A DNA stretch of 64,000 bases from Clostridium felsineum DSM 794 (GCF_002006355.2 NZ_CP096981.1:186001-250000), one strand, 5' to 3'; positions 33,538-43,281 are shown, counted from the stretch's first letter. Made by a program: numbers and translations. Notes: a model not told the origin generated them from the sequence alone.

Positions 33538-35259
33538 TTATTTTAATTTAAATTGTTTTATTGCTTCTACCATCATATTGGCATTTTCAGACAACCTTTC
33601 AGCTGAATTTGCTACTTCAATGGATGAACTTGTCATTTGTTCTGTAGATGCATTTATTTCTTCTGACGAAGCTGAGTTTTCTTCTGCAACAGCCGATGCA
33701 TCCTCTATTCTTTCTATGATAGAACCTTTCTGCCTAATAACATTATCCATAGCTCCATTTACTTTGTTTATTTGAGGTATTATTTTTTCAATAGCATCCA
33801 TAATATCTTTAAAAGATACAATTGAATTATCAATAACTGTAACTTGTGAATTCAAAGTTCCACTTACTTCTTGTGTTGTAGATAGTACTCCATTGGTTTC
33901 ATCCTTTATATCATCCGCCAAAATTGATATCTTCGTAGATGAATTTTTACTTTGCTCTGCTAATTTTCTTATTTCATCAGCAACAACTGCAAATCCTTTA
34001 CCTGCTTCTCCAGCTCTAGATGCTTCAATAGCGGCATTAAGAGCAAGTAAATTAGTTTGATCTGCTATACTATTAATTAAAGAAGTTATAGTATTTATTT
34101 GATCTACGCTTAATACAAGTTTATTAATTTTCTCTATAACAACTTCAAAGGAACCATTCATTCTTTGAACAGATGAAACTAAATTTTTTAATTGGTCATT
34201 ACTAACATTAGCCTTTGAGGTAACTTCCTTTGCTGTACCATTTACATCATTTACAATTTTTTTAATGTTATCAATTTCCTTCCCAAAATTATTAAATGAA
34301 TTACTCATATCAACAAGCTCATCTGCTTGTTTAACAGAACCATTAGATACCTCCATAATTGCATTACTTACTTCTTGAGATGTTGCAGACATTTCTTCTG
34401 ATACTGCCGATAATGATACCACTTGATCATTTATTTCTTTTGACTTATTACTTATTTCATTCATAAGCATAGACATTGAATCAATTGTCCTATCTAATAA
34501 TTTGCTTAGAGTTGAAAATTCATTATTTCCATCCTTATTTACTTCAATAGAAAAATTTCCGTCTGCTACTTCATTTATTGCTACTGTAAAATCCTTGATA
34601 AAGGATTTTATCAAAACCAATATTATAAGTGATAAAGTCGAACCTATTAATACTAAAATAATAGTTATTATAAAAAGCATAATAGAAGCATTCTTAAAAG
34701 CCCTATCTGATTGTGAAAGTAAAAGTTTAGCTTCATTTCTATGATAACTAGAAAGTTCCTCTATAGCCTTTTGAAGCTTAGTACCAGCTTTAGTATTAGC
34801 ATCAATAAATGCTTGAGTTGGAATTTGACCAACAACTCTCATCTTTTTTAAGTCGTCAATAAAATAAGAATATTCAGTAAATTTGTTTTTTAAATCCTTT
34901 GCTTTTTTATTTCCTTCTGAATCTTTGATTGTAGCTATTTCTTCATTTATATTTTTGTTTATGGTGCTTGTTAATGCGTTTATGTCATTTACATACTTAA
35001 TGTCAAATTTTCTATCTGTAAGCTTTGTTAAATTATTACGGAGAGCTCCAATAGCACCATATGTTTCACCTACTCTGTACATACCTTGTAATTGTACGTT
35101 TGACATCGTTTTCATATTCTCATTTAAACTTTTTAATTTGATAAATCCTATTGAACAAATAGAGACAGTAGAAAGTACTGATAAAATAAAGAGTACTATT
35201 ATACTATGACTAACCTTTAAATTTTTAAAAATCTTAACATTTTTAAATTTTCCTATCAC
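33538..35259 (-). CDS. methyl-accepting chemotaxis protein, four-helix-bundle sensor
   Basis: At 573 residues, a classic transmembrane chemoreceptor: TM1 at 17-37, periplasmic-side four-helix bundle (about 40-185), TM2 at about 190-212, HAMP, then a long coiled-coil signalling domain with the conserved tip INSIADQTNLLALNAAIEA-type hairpin (near 390-420, FAVVADEIRKLAEQ). GTG 35259 is the start, after GGAGGAGA. The ligand is unknown; proximity to pectate lyases suggests but does not show sensing of plant sugars. Confidence 0.92.
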   Translation of the reverse strand: MIGKFKNVKIFKNLKVSHSIIVLFILSVLSTVSICSIGFIKLKSLNENMKTMSNVQLQGMYRVGETYGAIGALRNNLTKLTDRKFDIKYVNDINALTSTINKNINEEIATIKDSEGNKKAKDLKNKFTEYSYFIDDLKKMRVVGQIPTQAFIDANTKAGTKLQKAIEELSSYHRNEAKLLLSQSDRAFKNASIMLFIITIILVLIGSTLSLIILVLIKSFIKDFTVAINEVADGNFSIEVNKDGNNEFSTLSKLLDRTIDSMSMLMNEISNKSKEINDQVVSLSAVSEEMSATSQEVSNAIMEVSNGSVKQADELVDMSNSFNNFGKEIDNIKKIVNDVNGTAKEVTSKANVSNDQLKNLVSSVQRMNGSFEVVIEKINKLVLSVDQINTITSLINSIADQTNLLALNAAIEASRAGEAGKGFAVVADEIRKLAEQSKNSSTKISILADDIKDETNGVLSTTQEVSGTLNSQVTVIDNSIVSFKDIMDAIEKIIPQINKVNGAMDNVIRQKGSIIERIEDASAVAEENSASSEEINASTEQMTSSSIEVANSAERLSENANMMVEAIKQFKLK

Positions 35260-35355
35260 AACTATCTCCTCCTAAATAAATTTAAGTACTTATTTAATCG
35301 GTATTAATCAAATAATATTTATAGATATTTCGACATTATAAATTACCAATAACTA

Positions 35356-35391
35356 AAAAGAAAGACACTGCTTAAGCAGTGCCTTTCTTTT
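35356..35391 (-). terminator. intrinsic terminator of the first pectate lyase
   Basis: AAAGAAAG.CACTGCTT / AAGCAGTG.CTTTCTTT stem. Confidence 0.8.
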
Positions 35392-35415
35392 ATATTTAAG
35401 TTAATGAATTACAAA

Positions 35416-36552
35416 TTAGTTATTTATATCAGGAAGTGGTGTATTAGGAGCTGTTGCATATACATTACCACCTATAACCTTTGCCGCAGAGTATATAGTA
35501 CATTTTCCCTTAGTTGTACAGTTTTTAAATGTAAACACATGTCCATTTCCTGGATTGTATGGGAAGTTAAAATTAGACTTAGTAGTTTTTTGATTAGCAT
35601 TAAGAATATTATCTGCTCCATTTCTATCTGCATCACAATTTTCTAAATATAAGTTTGCTGCACTGTTGTTTTGAGAAAAACCTGCTGCCTTATTATCATA
35701 AGATTTACAGCCTGTTACAACATGTGCACCTAATGACCTATGTGTTCCCTTTGGCGGTTTTTGATTTCCTCCAAGTTTAATTCCATCACCATTCATGCCT
35801 GCATTGTTAAGAGCATTTTTAGGATCTCCATGATAAAATCCATTTTTTGTAGCTGTACAATTAGTTATTGTAACTGATTCATCGGTTCCAAGTAAGTCCC
35901 ATCCATCATCTGCATTTCCGTATGAATTACAGCTTATAAATTTGTTTCCTGCTCCAGCTTGAAGCTTACATGCAAAACCATCCGCATTTGAACCTTTTGT
36001 TCCAATATCATAATTGTTAAAGGAATCACTATTTTGAACTGTGTTATCATGTGCTCCAGCTGTAATTTGAAGTCCAGCATCATTATTGTTTTCTGTTGCA
36101 CAATTAGTAACAGTATTATGGTTAGCTGCAGCCCCTTTCATTATGATACCGTTATCACCAGCGCTATAAACATCTAAATTAGTAAGTTCCCAATATGCAT
36201 TTTGTACATTAATTCCGTAAGAACTATCTCCATCTGGTTCAGCAGAAAAATCAAGTCTAACTCTTGTTTTGCCTGAGCCTTGTAATTTTATAGTTTTTCC
36301 TACAGCACCATCTTTATTTAATAAAATCGGTGATTTAAATTTATAAGCCCCACTAGTAAGTAATATAGTATCTCCTGGTTGAGCTTTAGCTATTGCTGAC
36401 TTTAATACCGCTGAATCATCAGCAGCTCCTGTACTTGCAACCTGAATTGTTTGTGGTGTACTTGCTGCTTGTACACTACCTGCTAATTGAGGAAGTGAGG
36501 ATAATGAAAGTGAAAGTGCAGCTGAGGCTACTAAACATACTACTTTTTTCAT
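35416..36552 (-). CDS. secreted pectate lyase, PL9-like parallel beta-helix
   Basis: A 378-residue exported enzyme. Signal peptide 1-29 (cleaved around VQAAS). The rest is a right-handed beta-helix: short Asn/Gly-rich coils such as NNDAGLQITAGAHDNTV and NADDGWDLL, with the PL9-type GSNADGFACKLQAGAGNKF segment that carries the calcium-site aspartates and the catalytic lysine region. It cleaves polygalacturonate by beta-elimination. It is a close paralogue of the gene at 36881, with near-identical coils, so it arose by tandem duplication. A LacI-type palindrome lies 31 bases before the start codon. Confidence 0.87.
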   Translation of the reverse strand: MKKVVCLVASAALSLSLSSLPQLAGSVQAASTPQTIQVASTGAADDSAVLKSAIAKAQPGDTILLTSGAYKFKSPILLNKDGAVGKTIKLQGSGKTRVRLDFSAEPDGDSSYGINVQNAYWELTNLDVYSAGDNGIIMKGAAANHNTVTNCATENNNDAGLQITAGAHDNTVQNSDSFNNYDIGTKGSNADGFACKLQAGAGNKFISCNSYGNADDGWDLLGTDESVTITNCTATKNGFYHGDPKNALNNAGMNGDGIKLGGNQKPPKGTHRSLGAHVVTGCKSYDNKAAGFSQNNSAANLYLENCDADRNGADNILNANQKTTKSNFNFPYNPGNGHVFTFKNCTTKGKCTIYSAAKVIGGNVYATAPNTPLPDINN

Positions 36553-36583
36553 AATTAAAAACTCCTTTTTATAAATATTCTTT

Positions 36584-36597
36584 TGTTAACGTTATCA
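36584..36597. promoter_or_regulatory. LacI/CcpA-type operator of the first pectate lyase
   Basis: TGTTAACGTTATCA, a 14-base imperfect palindrome, one or two changes from the perfect copy upstream of the second lyase. Either a dedicated LacI-family repressor or CcpA (cre-like) could bind. Confidence 0.6.
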
Positions 36598-36880
36598 TTT
36601 GGTGATGTAACAACTGGTTACTTCCCTAATAATAACCTATTTTTCAACAAAAGTAAATAATTTTTGATAAAAAATATTCCTATAATTACAAAATATATTT
36701 ATATTAGTATATTACAAGTATATATTCTATCCTTTAATGTCATAATTTCACTACGGCTTAGAGTTATAGGGTTTCTACTATTTAAACATACTTTAATTTG
36801 CCTAAAAGTACTAGCCATCACTTAAATAACAAAATTAAATTAGCTTTATATTTAGAAACCCTATATTAAAATCTTATGTC
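36598..36880. other. intergenic region between the two pectate lyases
   Basis: Upstream part carries GTAACAACTGGTTAC (36608-36622), a small palindrome that may be a second operator. Near the other end, TATAGGGTTTCTA (about 36767-36779) and its complement TAGAAACCCTATA (about 36857-36869) form a long-range inverted repeat of about 13 bp around an 80-base loop, a possible weak terminator for the second lyase. No ORF or RNA recognised. Confidence 0.35.
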
Positions 36881-38035
36881 CTATTTTTTCCCTTTACTTT
36901 TAGCTGATACTGGAGGAAGTGGATTATTAGGTGCAGTAGCATATACATTACCACCTATAACCTTTGCTCCAGAGTATATAGTGCATTTTCCTGTTGTTGT
37001 ACAATTTTCAAAAGTAAATACATTTCCATTGTTAGGATTAAAAGGGAAATTAAAGTTTGACTTAGTAGTCTTTTGATTAGCATTAAGTACATTATCTGCA
37101 CCATTTCTGTCTGCATCACAATCTTTAAGATAAAGGTTCGCAGCACTATTGTTTTGTGAAAAACCTGCTGCCTTATTATCATAAGATTTGCAACCTTCTA
37201 CATCATGTGAACCTAGTGATCTATGTGTTCCTTTTGGTGGTTTTTGATTTCCTCCAAGTTTAATACCATCACCATTCATGCCTGCGTTATTAAGTGTACT
37301 ATTTGGATCTCCATGATAATATCCATTTTTTGTAGCTGTACAATTAATTAATGTAACTGTCTCATCAGTTCCAAGTAAATCCCATCCATCATCTGAGTTG
37401 TCATGAGAATTACAGTTTATAAATTTATTGCCTGCTCCAGCTTGAAGCTTACATGCAAAACCATCCGCATTTGAACCCTTTGTTCCAATATCATAGTTAT
37501 CAAAAGATTCACTGCCTTGAACTGTATTGTCATGTGCTCCACCTGTGATTTGAAGACCTGCATCGTTATTGTTGTCTACTACACAATTTGTAATAGTATT
37601 GTGGTTAGATGCTGCACCTTTCATTATGATACCATTATCACCAGCACTGTAAACTTCAATATTTTCTAATTCCCAATACGCATTCTTTATGTTAATTCCA
37701 TAAGAGCTGTCACCGTCTTTTTCAGCAGAGAAATCAAGTTTAACCTTATCTGTTGTAGCCGATTTTAATTTTATAGTATTTCCTACTGCACCATCTTTGT
37801 TTAATAAAATAGGTGATTTAAATTGATAAGCCTTACTAGTAAGAGAAATTGTATCACCTGGTTGAGCTTTAGCTATTGCTGCTGCTAAAACAGCTGAATC
37901 ATCGCCTGTACCGGTACTTGCAACCTGTATTGTTTGTGGCACACTAGCTGCTTGCACCTTACCTGTTAATTGTCCAGCAGAAGCTAAAGAAATTGCAATC
38001 ATCGCAGAAGCTACTAAACATACTACTTTTTTCAT
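36881..38035 (-). CDS. secreted pectate lyase, PL9-like, paralogue
   Basis: A 384-residue secreted beta-helix enzyme, about 80 percent alike by eye to the neighbouring lyase across the mature region (same GSNADGFACKLQAGAGNKF and SDDGWDLL coils). Signal peptide 1-30. It ends with a basic KSKGKK tail absent from the paralogue. Start ATG 38035 is chosen because AAGGAG sits just upstream; a longer frame lacks a site. Two LacI-type palindromes lie at 38072 and 38127. Together with its twin and the esterase at 38424 it forms a pectin-degradation cluster. Confidence 0.87.
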   Translation of the reverse strand: MKKVVCLVASAMIAISLASAGQLTGKVQAASVPQTIQVASTGTGDDSAVLAAAIAKAQPGDTISLTSKAYQFKSPILLNKDGAVGNTIKLKSATTDKVKLDFSAEKDGDSSYGINIKNAYWELENIEVYSAGDNGIIMKGAASNHNTITNCVVDNNNDAGLQITGGAHDNTVQGSESFDNYDIGTKGSNADGFACKLQAGAGNKFINCNSHDNSDDGWDLLGTDETVTLINCTATKNGYYHGDPNSTLNNAGMNGDGIKLGGNQKPPKGTHRSLGSHDVEGCKSYDNKAAGFSQNNSAANLYLKDCDADRNGADNVLNANQKTTKSNFNFPFNPNNGNVFTFENCTTTGKCTIYSGAKVIGGNVYATAPNNPLPPVSAKSKGKK

Positions 38036-38071
38036 AATTAAAAACTCCTTCACTAAAAAATCTAATGTTAT

Positions 38072-38140
38072 TGTTAACGTTAACATTAAAAGTTGTAAAA
38101 TTGGCCTTTATATTAAATATTATAGCTGTTAAGGTTAACA
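38072..38140. promoter_or_regulatory. paired LacI-type operators upstream of the second pectate lyase
   Basis: TGTTAACGTTAACA (38072-38085, perfect palindrome) and TGTTAAGGTTAACA (38127-38140), centre-to-centre 55 bases. The pair suggests cooperative or looped repression. A third related site precedes the first lyase. Confidence 0.68.
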
Positions 38141-38273
38141 TAGTCAATAAAAAATTGTAAACTTTTTTATTTAATTTTTATTAAAATATTAACAATATGT
38201 GCTATAGCCCCTTAAAAAAAGAGTCTTGAAACAATTATAAGTAATATTTAATATTTACTTTACACATTTTTTA

Positions 38274-38302
38274 TTGACATTTTTATTTTGCAAGTATATG
38301 AT
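38274..38302 (+). promoter_or_regulatory. promoter of the secreted esterase
   Basis: TTGACA at 38274-38279 and TATGAT at 38297-38302, 17-base spacer; leaves a leader of about 115 bases. The divergent interval 38141-38423 holds nothing else recognisable. Confidence 0.7.
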
Positions 38303-38423
38303 GATACTTATATCAAAATATGTAGTTTATTACATGTTTTAATATACATAAAAAAATCACTCATATATTACTTAAAAGCCACATTATTACTAAACAAACT
38401 TAAATTTATTTGGAGGTACGTCA

Positions 38424-39521
38424 ATGAAAAAAAAATCAAAATTGAAAACTATTTTACTAGTATCAACTATGTGTTTTACCCTATCTTTTCCTTTAGGTAC
38501 ATGTATGCAAAATCAAAAGGTAGAAGCTGCTTCTACTTCTCCGACTTATAAGGATGTAGTTTTCGCTACTGTAAAAAATGATGATGGAAAAACAAAAAAA
38601 CTAAAAATGAATATCTTTAAACCTACTAAGAAAACAAAGAAAGCAACACCTGTTCTTGTATACGTACATGGTGGTGCTTGGGCAATGGGAGATTACAGAT
38701 GTAATGAAAATGTCAACACTAAGCTAGCTGCAAAGACGTCTAGAAACAACAAAATTCCTATGCATAAGGGTCCTTCTGGATATGATGTTTTTAAAAGAGT
38801 CACTAAAAACGGAATAACCTTTGTATCTGTAGACTATCGCTTAAGTTCAGAAGCTGTTTTCCCTGCTCAAATATACGATGTAAAAGGTAGTATTAGATAC
38901 TTACGTGCAAACGCTAAAAAATATGGAATTGATCCAAATAAAATAGCAATTTGCGGTGAATCTGCTGGTGGACATTTAGCTGCCTTAGCTGCAACTACTG
39001 GAGATGAAAAAGATCTTGAAGGTGATGTTGGTGGAAATACTAATTATTCAAGCAAATTAATGGCAGCTATCGATTACTTTGGACCAACAAACCTTCTTAA
39101 TATGGCTCCTGAAATGGATTCTGCTATCCAATCTCCTGCTGATGCAGCAAAAACTCATGATGCTCCAGATGCTGCTGAAGCTAAACTTCTTGGTTTTACA
39201 GGCGCGGATCAAGGAATAGGCGTACTTCGAGCTATTCGTGACAAAAATGATACAAGTTCACCTTATTGGTCAAAAGTAAAATTAGCAGAACTAGGCAGTC
39301 CTATAAATCATGTGAATTCTACTAATCCACCAATGTTTATTGCACATGGCGGCAGCGATACCTTAGTACCAATTAAAGAAAGCTTAAATTTAAGTTTAGC
39401 ACTTACTCATGCTGGAGTTAAAAATATTTTCATGACCTACTCTAAGGACCCACATGGAAGCCAGGTTGAAGATATAAATACTGCTGCTATAAAATGGATA
39501 ACCACACAATTAACTAAATAA
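38424..39521 (+). CDS. secreted alpha/beta-hydrolase, carbohydrate-esterase-like
   Basis: A 365-residue exported hydrolase of the hormone-sensitive-lipase type: signal peptide 1-36 (VEAAS), oxyanion-hole VHGGAW (near 78), nucleophile elbow ICGESAGGHLA (Ser near 182), acid Asp in GGSDTLVP and catalytic His in DPHGSQ. Deacetylation of pectin or xylan would fit the neighbouring lyases and xylanase; this substrate is inferred. AGGAGG lies upstream. An MBL-fold gene follows 27 bases later. Confidence 0.85.
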   Translation: MKKKSKLKTILLVSTMCFTLSFPLGTCMQNQKVEAASTSPTYKDVVFATVKNDDGKTKKLKMNIFKPTKKTKKATPVLVYVHGGAWAMGDYRCNENVNTKLAAKTSRNNKIPMHKGPSGYDVFKRVTKNGITFVSVDYRLSSEAVFPAQIYDVKGSIRYLRANAKKYGIDPNKIAICGESAGGHLAALAATTGDEKDLEGDVGGNTNYSSKLMAAIDYFGPTNLLNMAPEMDSAIQSPADAAKTHDAPDAAEAKLLGFTGADQGIGVLRAIRDKNDTSSPYWSKVKLAELGSPINHVNSTNPPMFIAHGGSDTLVPIKESLNLSLALTHAGVKNIFMTYSKDPHGSQVEDINTAAIKWITTQLTK

Positions 39522-39548
39522 AATATTGTATTTTTTATAAAAGGAGAC

Positions 39549-40421
39549 ATGAGTAAATTGAATGAAGAATTAAAAACAAAAGTATTTATAAGTTCAGACA
39601 AGCATGGTGGTTTTGGTGTATCATCAACTATAATTTACGGGCCAACTGAAGCTCTTTTATTTGATGCTCAATTTACTTGCTCCAATGCTCATCGTTTGGT
39701 TGCTGAAATACTTGAAACTGGCAGAGAATTAAAACAAATCTTTATAAGCCATCTTCATCCTGATCACTATTTTGGACTCGGAGTATTAAAGGAAGCCTTT
39801 CCAAATGCCCGCGTTATTGCTTATAAAGAAACTGCTGACGAAGCAAATTCAGCTTTTAGCCATAAAATTGAGTATTGGAATACTGAACTATTAGGTACTA
39901 ACGGTTGTAAAACTGCTGTAAATATTGAACGTATAGAAGAATCTTATCTTTCTGTAGATGGTATTAAAATTGAAATTCTCGGTATAATGAGAGGCGATAG
40001 CGAAAATTTAACTTGCCTATGGATTCCTTCCACAAGAACCTTAGTTGCTGGTGATTTGGTATTTTCAGACGCATATTTGTGGATTGCAGACGCTAGAACA
40101 CCACAAGAAAGGCAAGAATGGTTAGATAACTTAGATAAACTTGAAGCTTTAAATCCTAAAGTTATTATTCCAGGACATGCTCCAAATAATAAACCTATAA
40201 ATCCAAACTGTATTGACTTTTCACGTAAATATATAAAAGACTTTATAAAAGAGCTTAAAGCTGCCAAAGACTCAACGGATTTAATAGAAAGAATTAAAAA
40301 AATATATCCAAACCTTGCAGTTCCTATATGTTTAGAAATGAGTGCAAAAATCTTAAAGGACAGTTTACAATGGGAAGGTGACTTTCCCCTTTCTCTTCGT
40401 TACAAAAAAACAATTATATAA
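39549..40421 (+). CDS. MBL-fold metallo-hydrolase
   Basis: A 290-residue protein with the metallo-beta-lactamase fold: HxHxDH motif in ISHLHPDHYFG (near 73-81), the second-metal Asp in VAGDLVFSD and the last His in IIPGHAPNN. It most resembles SoxH/quinoprotein-relay-type and related small-molecule hydrolases. AAGGAGA abuts the ATG at 39549 too closely, so TTG 39558 is an equally good start (residue 4). Follows the esterase by 27 bases and probably shares its transcript. Substrate unknown. Confidence 0.8.
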   Translation: MSKLNEELKTKVFISSDKHGGFGVSSTIIYGPTEALLFDAQFTCSNAHRLVAEILETGRELKQIFISHLHPDHYFGLGVLKEAFPNARVIAYKETADEANSAFSHKIEYWNTELLGTNGCKTAVNIERIEESYLSVDGIKIEILGIMRGDSENLTCLWIPSTRTLVAGDLVFSDAYLWIADARTPQERQEWLDNLDKLEALNPKVIIPGHAPNNKPINPNCIDFSRKYIKDFIKELKAAKDSTDLIERIKKIYPNLAVPICLEMSAKILKDSLQWEGDFPLSLRYKKTII

Positions 40422-40426
40422 ACATA

Positions 40427-40452
40427 AAAGCGGTCATAAACTGACCGCTTTT
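40427..40452. terminator. bidirectional terminator
   Basis: AAAAGCGGTCA / TGACCGCTTTT stem with a TAAA loop between converging genes. Confidence 0.9.
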
Positions 40453-40454
40453 AA

Positions 40455-41264
40455 CTATACATTTTCAATTATTTCCTTCATCTTACTTCCTCTAAGCAAA
40501 ATAAATACTGGAATAAAATAGATAGCAACACTTACAAGTTTAATATATCCATACTGATTTACTTGGCCTGTAAAAGAACTAACTCCAAAAAATCCAGCAC
40601 CTATTAAGGAACTAAAATCCATAAACGCATGCAGAAAAATAACTACCCAAATATTCCTTGTCCTCAAATAGATTGCTGCAAGCAGTGCTCCTACTGCTAT
40701 AGTACCCATTGCTTGTATAAATGCAGCTTTAAGATGAACACCAGAAAGTACATTACTTATATGTGCACAACCAAAAATCACGCTAGATACAATAACTGCA
40801 GCCCAAATGCCCTTTGTAGTTTTACCGAATTTATCAACTAAAAGATTAAGTATAATTCCTCTGAAAATGAACTCTTCAGCCATTCCTACTGCTATCATGG
40901 ATAGAGTAAAAACTATAATACTTGAAATAGGTAAAAGTTTTTTTTCCTGAACTGTAGTGAGCGTTGCAAGCAAAGAAAAAAAACATATGAAGGTTAAAAA
41001 GCCTCCAACGAAAAGTCCCTTTAATATTCCATCCTTTTTTTCTCTAAGCACATTTATCTTTCTTAGTAAAAACATAACAATTATTGCGAATATAATTCCT
41101 AATGAATCTGACATAAGAATTGCATCATAATCAGAAGGTCTTGCTTTAAATATATAAATTAAACGTCCACCTCTTAGTACAAATAGAAATGCAGCAGCTA
41201 TTAATATAGATAGTAATATTTGAAACCTTCTTTGTAAAAAATTAGTTTCTTCATTTGACTTCAT
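40455..41264 (-). CDS. CPBP family intramembrane glutamic protease
   Basis: A 269-residue membrane protein with eight predicted helices. The CPBP (CAAX protease/Abi) motifs are present: MAEEFIFRGIIL (EE-x3-R), VIFGCAHISN with the His, and the HAFMDFSS motif. In bacteria such proteins act in immunity to own bacteriocins, in maturation or as scaffolds; the role here is unknown. No bacteriocin gene is adjacent. The stop codon is close to the bidirectional terminator. Confidence 0.85.
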   Translation of the reverse strand: MKSNEETNFLQRRFQILLSILIAAAFLFVLRGGRLIYIFKARPSDYDAILMSDSLGIIFAIIVMFLLRKINVLREKKDGILKGLFVGGFLTFICFFSLLATLTTVQEKKLLPISSIIVFTLSMIAVGMAEEFIFRGIILNLLVDKFGKTTKGIWAAVIVSSVIFGCAHISNVLSGVHLKAAFIQAMGTIAVGALLAAIYLRTRNIWVVIFLHAFMDFSSLIGAGFFGVSSFTGQVNQYGYIKLVSVAIYFIPVFILLRGSKMKEIIENV

Positions 41265-41365
41265 AGAATTCTCCTTTAATATATTAGTGTTATATTTTAT
41301 TCAATAACTATACCATTAATATTAATAAATGCACAAGAGAAAAATAAAATCATAAAATTTACAAT

Positions 41366-42259
41366 TTATCTTCTCTCTGAATTCTTACAACCATTACAGC
41401 TCTTCCCGCAAGCTTCTGAATGTATCATAACTTCTGTTCTCTTTAGTGATTTTGTTATTTCTTCCTCTAAAATATCACAGATACCATGAGCCTCCTTTAA
41501 AGATATATCCCCTGGAAATACTATAGTTAAATCTACATATCTAGTAGCACCTGATTTTCTCGTTTTTAATTTTTCCAAATCACAAAATAAGTTTCCATGC
41601 TTACTTATAGCTGACTTAATTATATTGATCTCCTCATTGGATAGTTTTGTATCCATTAAAGGATTAAAAGCTTCTCTTAATATGTGAAATGCCTCACGTA
41701 GAATAAATACCGCAACTATAATTGCAAATATAGGATCTAAGAAGTAAATTTTCGTAATCCATATAAGTAGTAAACCAATTGCCACACCTAATGCAGTATA
41801 AACATCAGCTTTAAGATGAAGTGCATCCGCCTTTAAGGCTATAGAATCCTCCTTCTCTGCAACTTTATATAATTTTTTAGATACTACCATATTAACTATT
41901 GAAGATACAATCATCACTAAAAATCCAATGCCCACAGACTCAACCTCTGATGGCTCAATTATCTTTAAAACTGCCTTATAAATTATCAGTGCTGAAGCAA
42001 TAAAAATAAGAAGGGCTTCTATTACACCCGATATATTTTCAATTTTCCCATGCCCATAAGGATGTTCTTCATCTGCTGGTTTTCCAGATATTTTCACTGA
42101 AAAAAAAGTAATGATAGAAGCTGCCAAATCTGTTATAGAATGAACAGCCTCTGAAATTATACTAACAGACCCTGTAAAAAAACCAACTAATAACTTTAAT
42201 ACTATAAGTACAAAATTAGATATTATAGAAAGCCGTGCTATTGAAACTTTATTATCCAT
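41366..42259 (-). CDS. cation diffusion facilitator (CDF) family metal exporter
   Basis: A 297-residue transporter with six helices and a cytoplasmic tail. Metal sites HSITDLAAS (TM2, H-x3-D) and DALHLKADVYTAL (TM5) are the CDF ligands; the interhelical EHPYGHGK loop is typical. The C-terminal domain is followed by a Cys-rich tail, CGKSCNGC, that may bind metal. Start is ATG 42259 with GGAGG five bases upstream rather than the ATG 12 bases earlier. The D/H ligand pattern allows Zn, Fe or Mn. Two TTATCA(A/C)TTGATAA palindromes lie upstream. Confidence 0.88.
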   Translation of the reverse strand: MDNKVSIARLSIISNFVLIVLKLLVGFFTGSVSIISEAVHSITDLAASIITFFSVKISGKPADEEHPYGHGKIENISGVIEALLIFIASALIIYKAVLKIIEPSEVESVGIGFLVMIVSSIVNMVVSKKLYKVAEKEDSIALKADALHLKADVYTALGVAIGLLLIWITKIYFLDPIFAIIVAVFILREAFHILREAFNPLMDTKLSNEEINIIKSAISKHGNLFCDLEKLKTRKSGATRYVDLTIVFPGDISLKEAHGICDILEEEITKSLKRTEVMIHSEACGKSCNGCKNSERR

Positions 42260-42284
42260 ACAATCCTCCATTTATAAAATTATA

Positions 42285-42379
42285 TTATCACTTGATAAAC
42301 AAATTATATATAAATATACCATGCATATCAACTTGAAATCAACCTATAATCATAATCGTATCTAATTATCAATTGATAA
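42285..42379. promoter_or_regulatory. two palindromic operators upstream of the CDF gene
   Basis: TTATCACTTGATAA (42285-42298) and the perfect palindrome TTATCAATTGATAA (42366-42379), 81 bases apart. The first is 26 bases before the CDF start. Candidate binding sites for a metal-responsive repressor. Confidence 0.5.
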
Positions 42380-42519
42380 CAATATACATTTATATATAGT
42401 TAGTATAATCATTTTAATTATTTTTAAATGCAAACATTATGGTAAAATATTGAAATTAATGTTATACTATATGTAAATATATTTTTTTACTTTTTATGTA
42501 TTTTAAGGAGGAGATTTTT

Positions 42520-43260
42520 ATGAAAAAATTTTTACTTATGGCTCTTACTTGTCTACTTTTATCTATCCCATGTGCAGCAAAGGCAGCAACAAATGTAAAG
42601 GTTCCAGTGCTGCTATATCATGTAGTTTCTACAAATCCTGATCCATCAAATCTATATCAATATAATCTTACAGAATTCAAAAAAGATATGGCTTACTTAA
42701 ATGCCAATGGTTACACTACACTATCTATCGACCAATATTACAACATTTTAAATAAAACGATTCCAATGCCAAATAAACCGATTTTACTTACTTTTGACGA
42801 TTGTACAGAAGATTTTTACACAAATGTATACCCTGTTTTAAGACAATACAACATGAAAGCAACTGAATTTGTCATTACAGATTTTATTGATACAAGCTGG
42901 CATTTAACTAGTAATGAAATTAGAACTGTATTTAACAATGGCATAGACATAGAAAATCATACTACTCACCATTTAGATTTAACTACTTTAAACTATAATC
43001 AAAAATTTTCAGCTATCAATGATGCAACTGCAAAAATTCAAGCTATAACTAAAAAAGCTCCAGTTTATTGTGCTTATCCTTATGGAACATATGATGCAGC
43101 TACTGTTTCAATTCTTAAAAATTTAGGTTACAAAGCTGGTTTTTCTGTATCAAATACCTTAAGTACTGATTCGGACAATAAATATGGTTTACCTCGTATA
43201 TGCATTTTAAATGGTGATAGCTTTGATACCTTCAAAAGCAAAGTTTCAATAGGACACTAA
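42520..43260 (+). CDS. secreted polysaccharide deacetylase (CE4, NodB domain)
   Basis: A 246-residue exported enzyme: signal peptide 1-23 (AKAA), then the NodB fold: LLTFDDCTEDFY (motif 1, catalytic base and metal Asp), ENHTTHHLDL (motif 2, metal His pair, here His-x3-His), and YCAYPYGTYD (motif 3). Removes acetyl groups from xylan, chitin or peptidoglycan. The GH10 xylanase follows 21 bases downstream, so an acetylxylan esterase role is the natural reading. Start ATG 42520 is chosen because AAGGAGGAGA precedes it. Confidence 0.88.
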   Translation: MKKFLLMALTCLLLSIPCAAKAATNVKVPVLLYHVVSTNPDPSNLYQYNLTEFKKDMAYLNANGYTTLSIDQYYNILNKTIPMPNKPILLTFDDCTEDFYTNVYPVLRQYNMKATEFVITDFIDTSWHLTSNEIRTVFNNGIDIENHTTHHLDLTTLNYNQKFSAINDATAKIQAITKKAPVYCAYPYGTYDAATVSILKNLGYKAGFSVSNTLSTDSDNKYGLPRICILNGDSFDTFKSKVSIGH

Positions 43261-43281
43261 AAAATTTAAAGGAGTGATACT

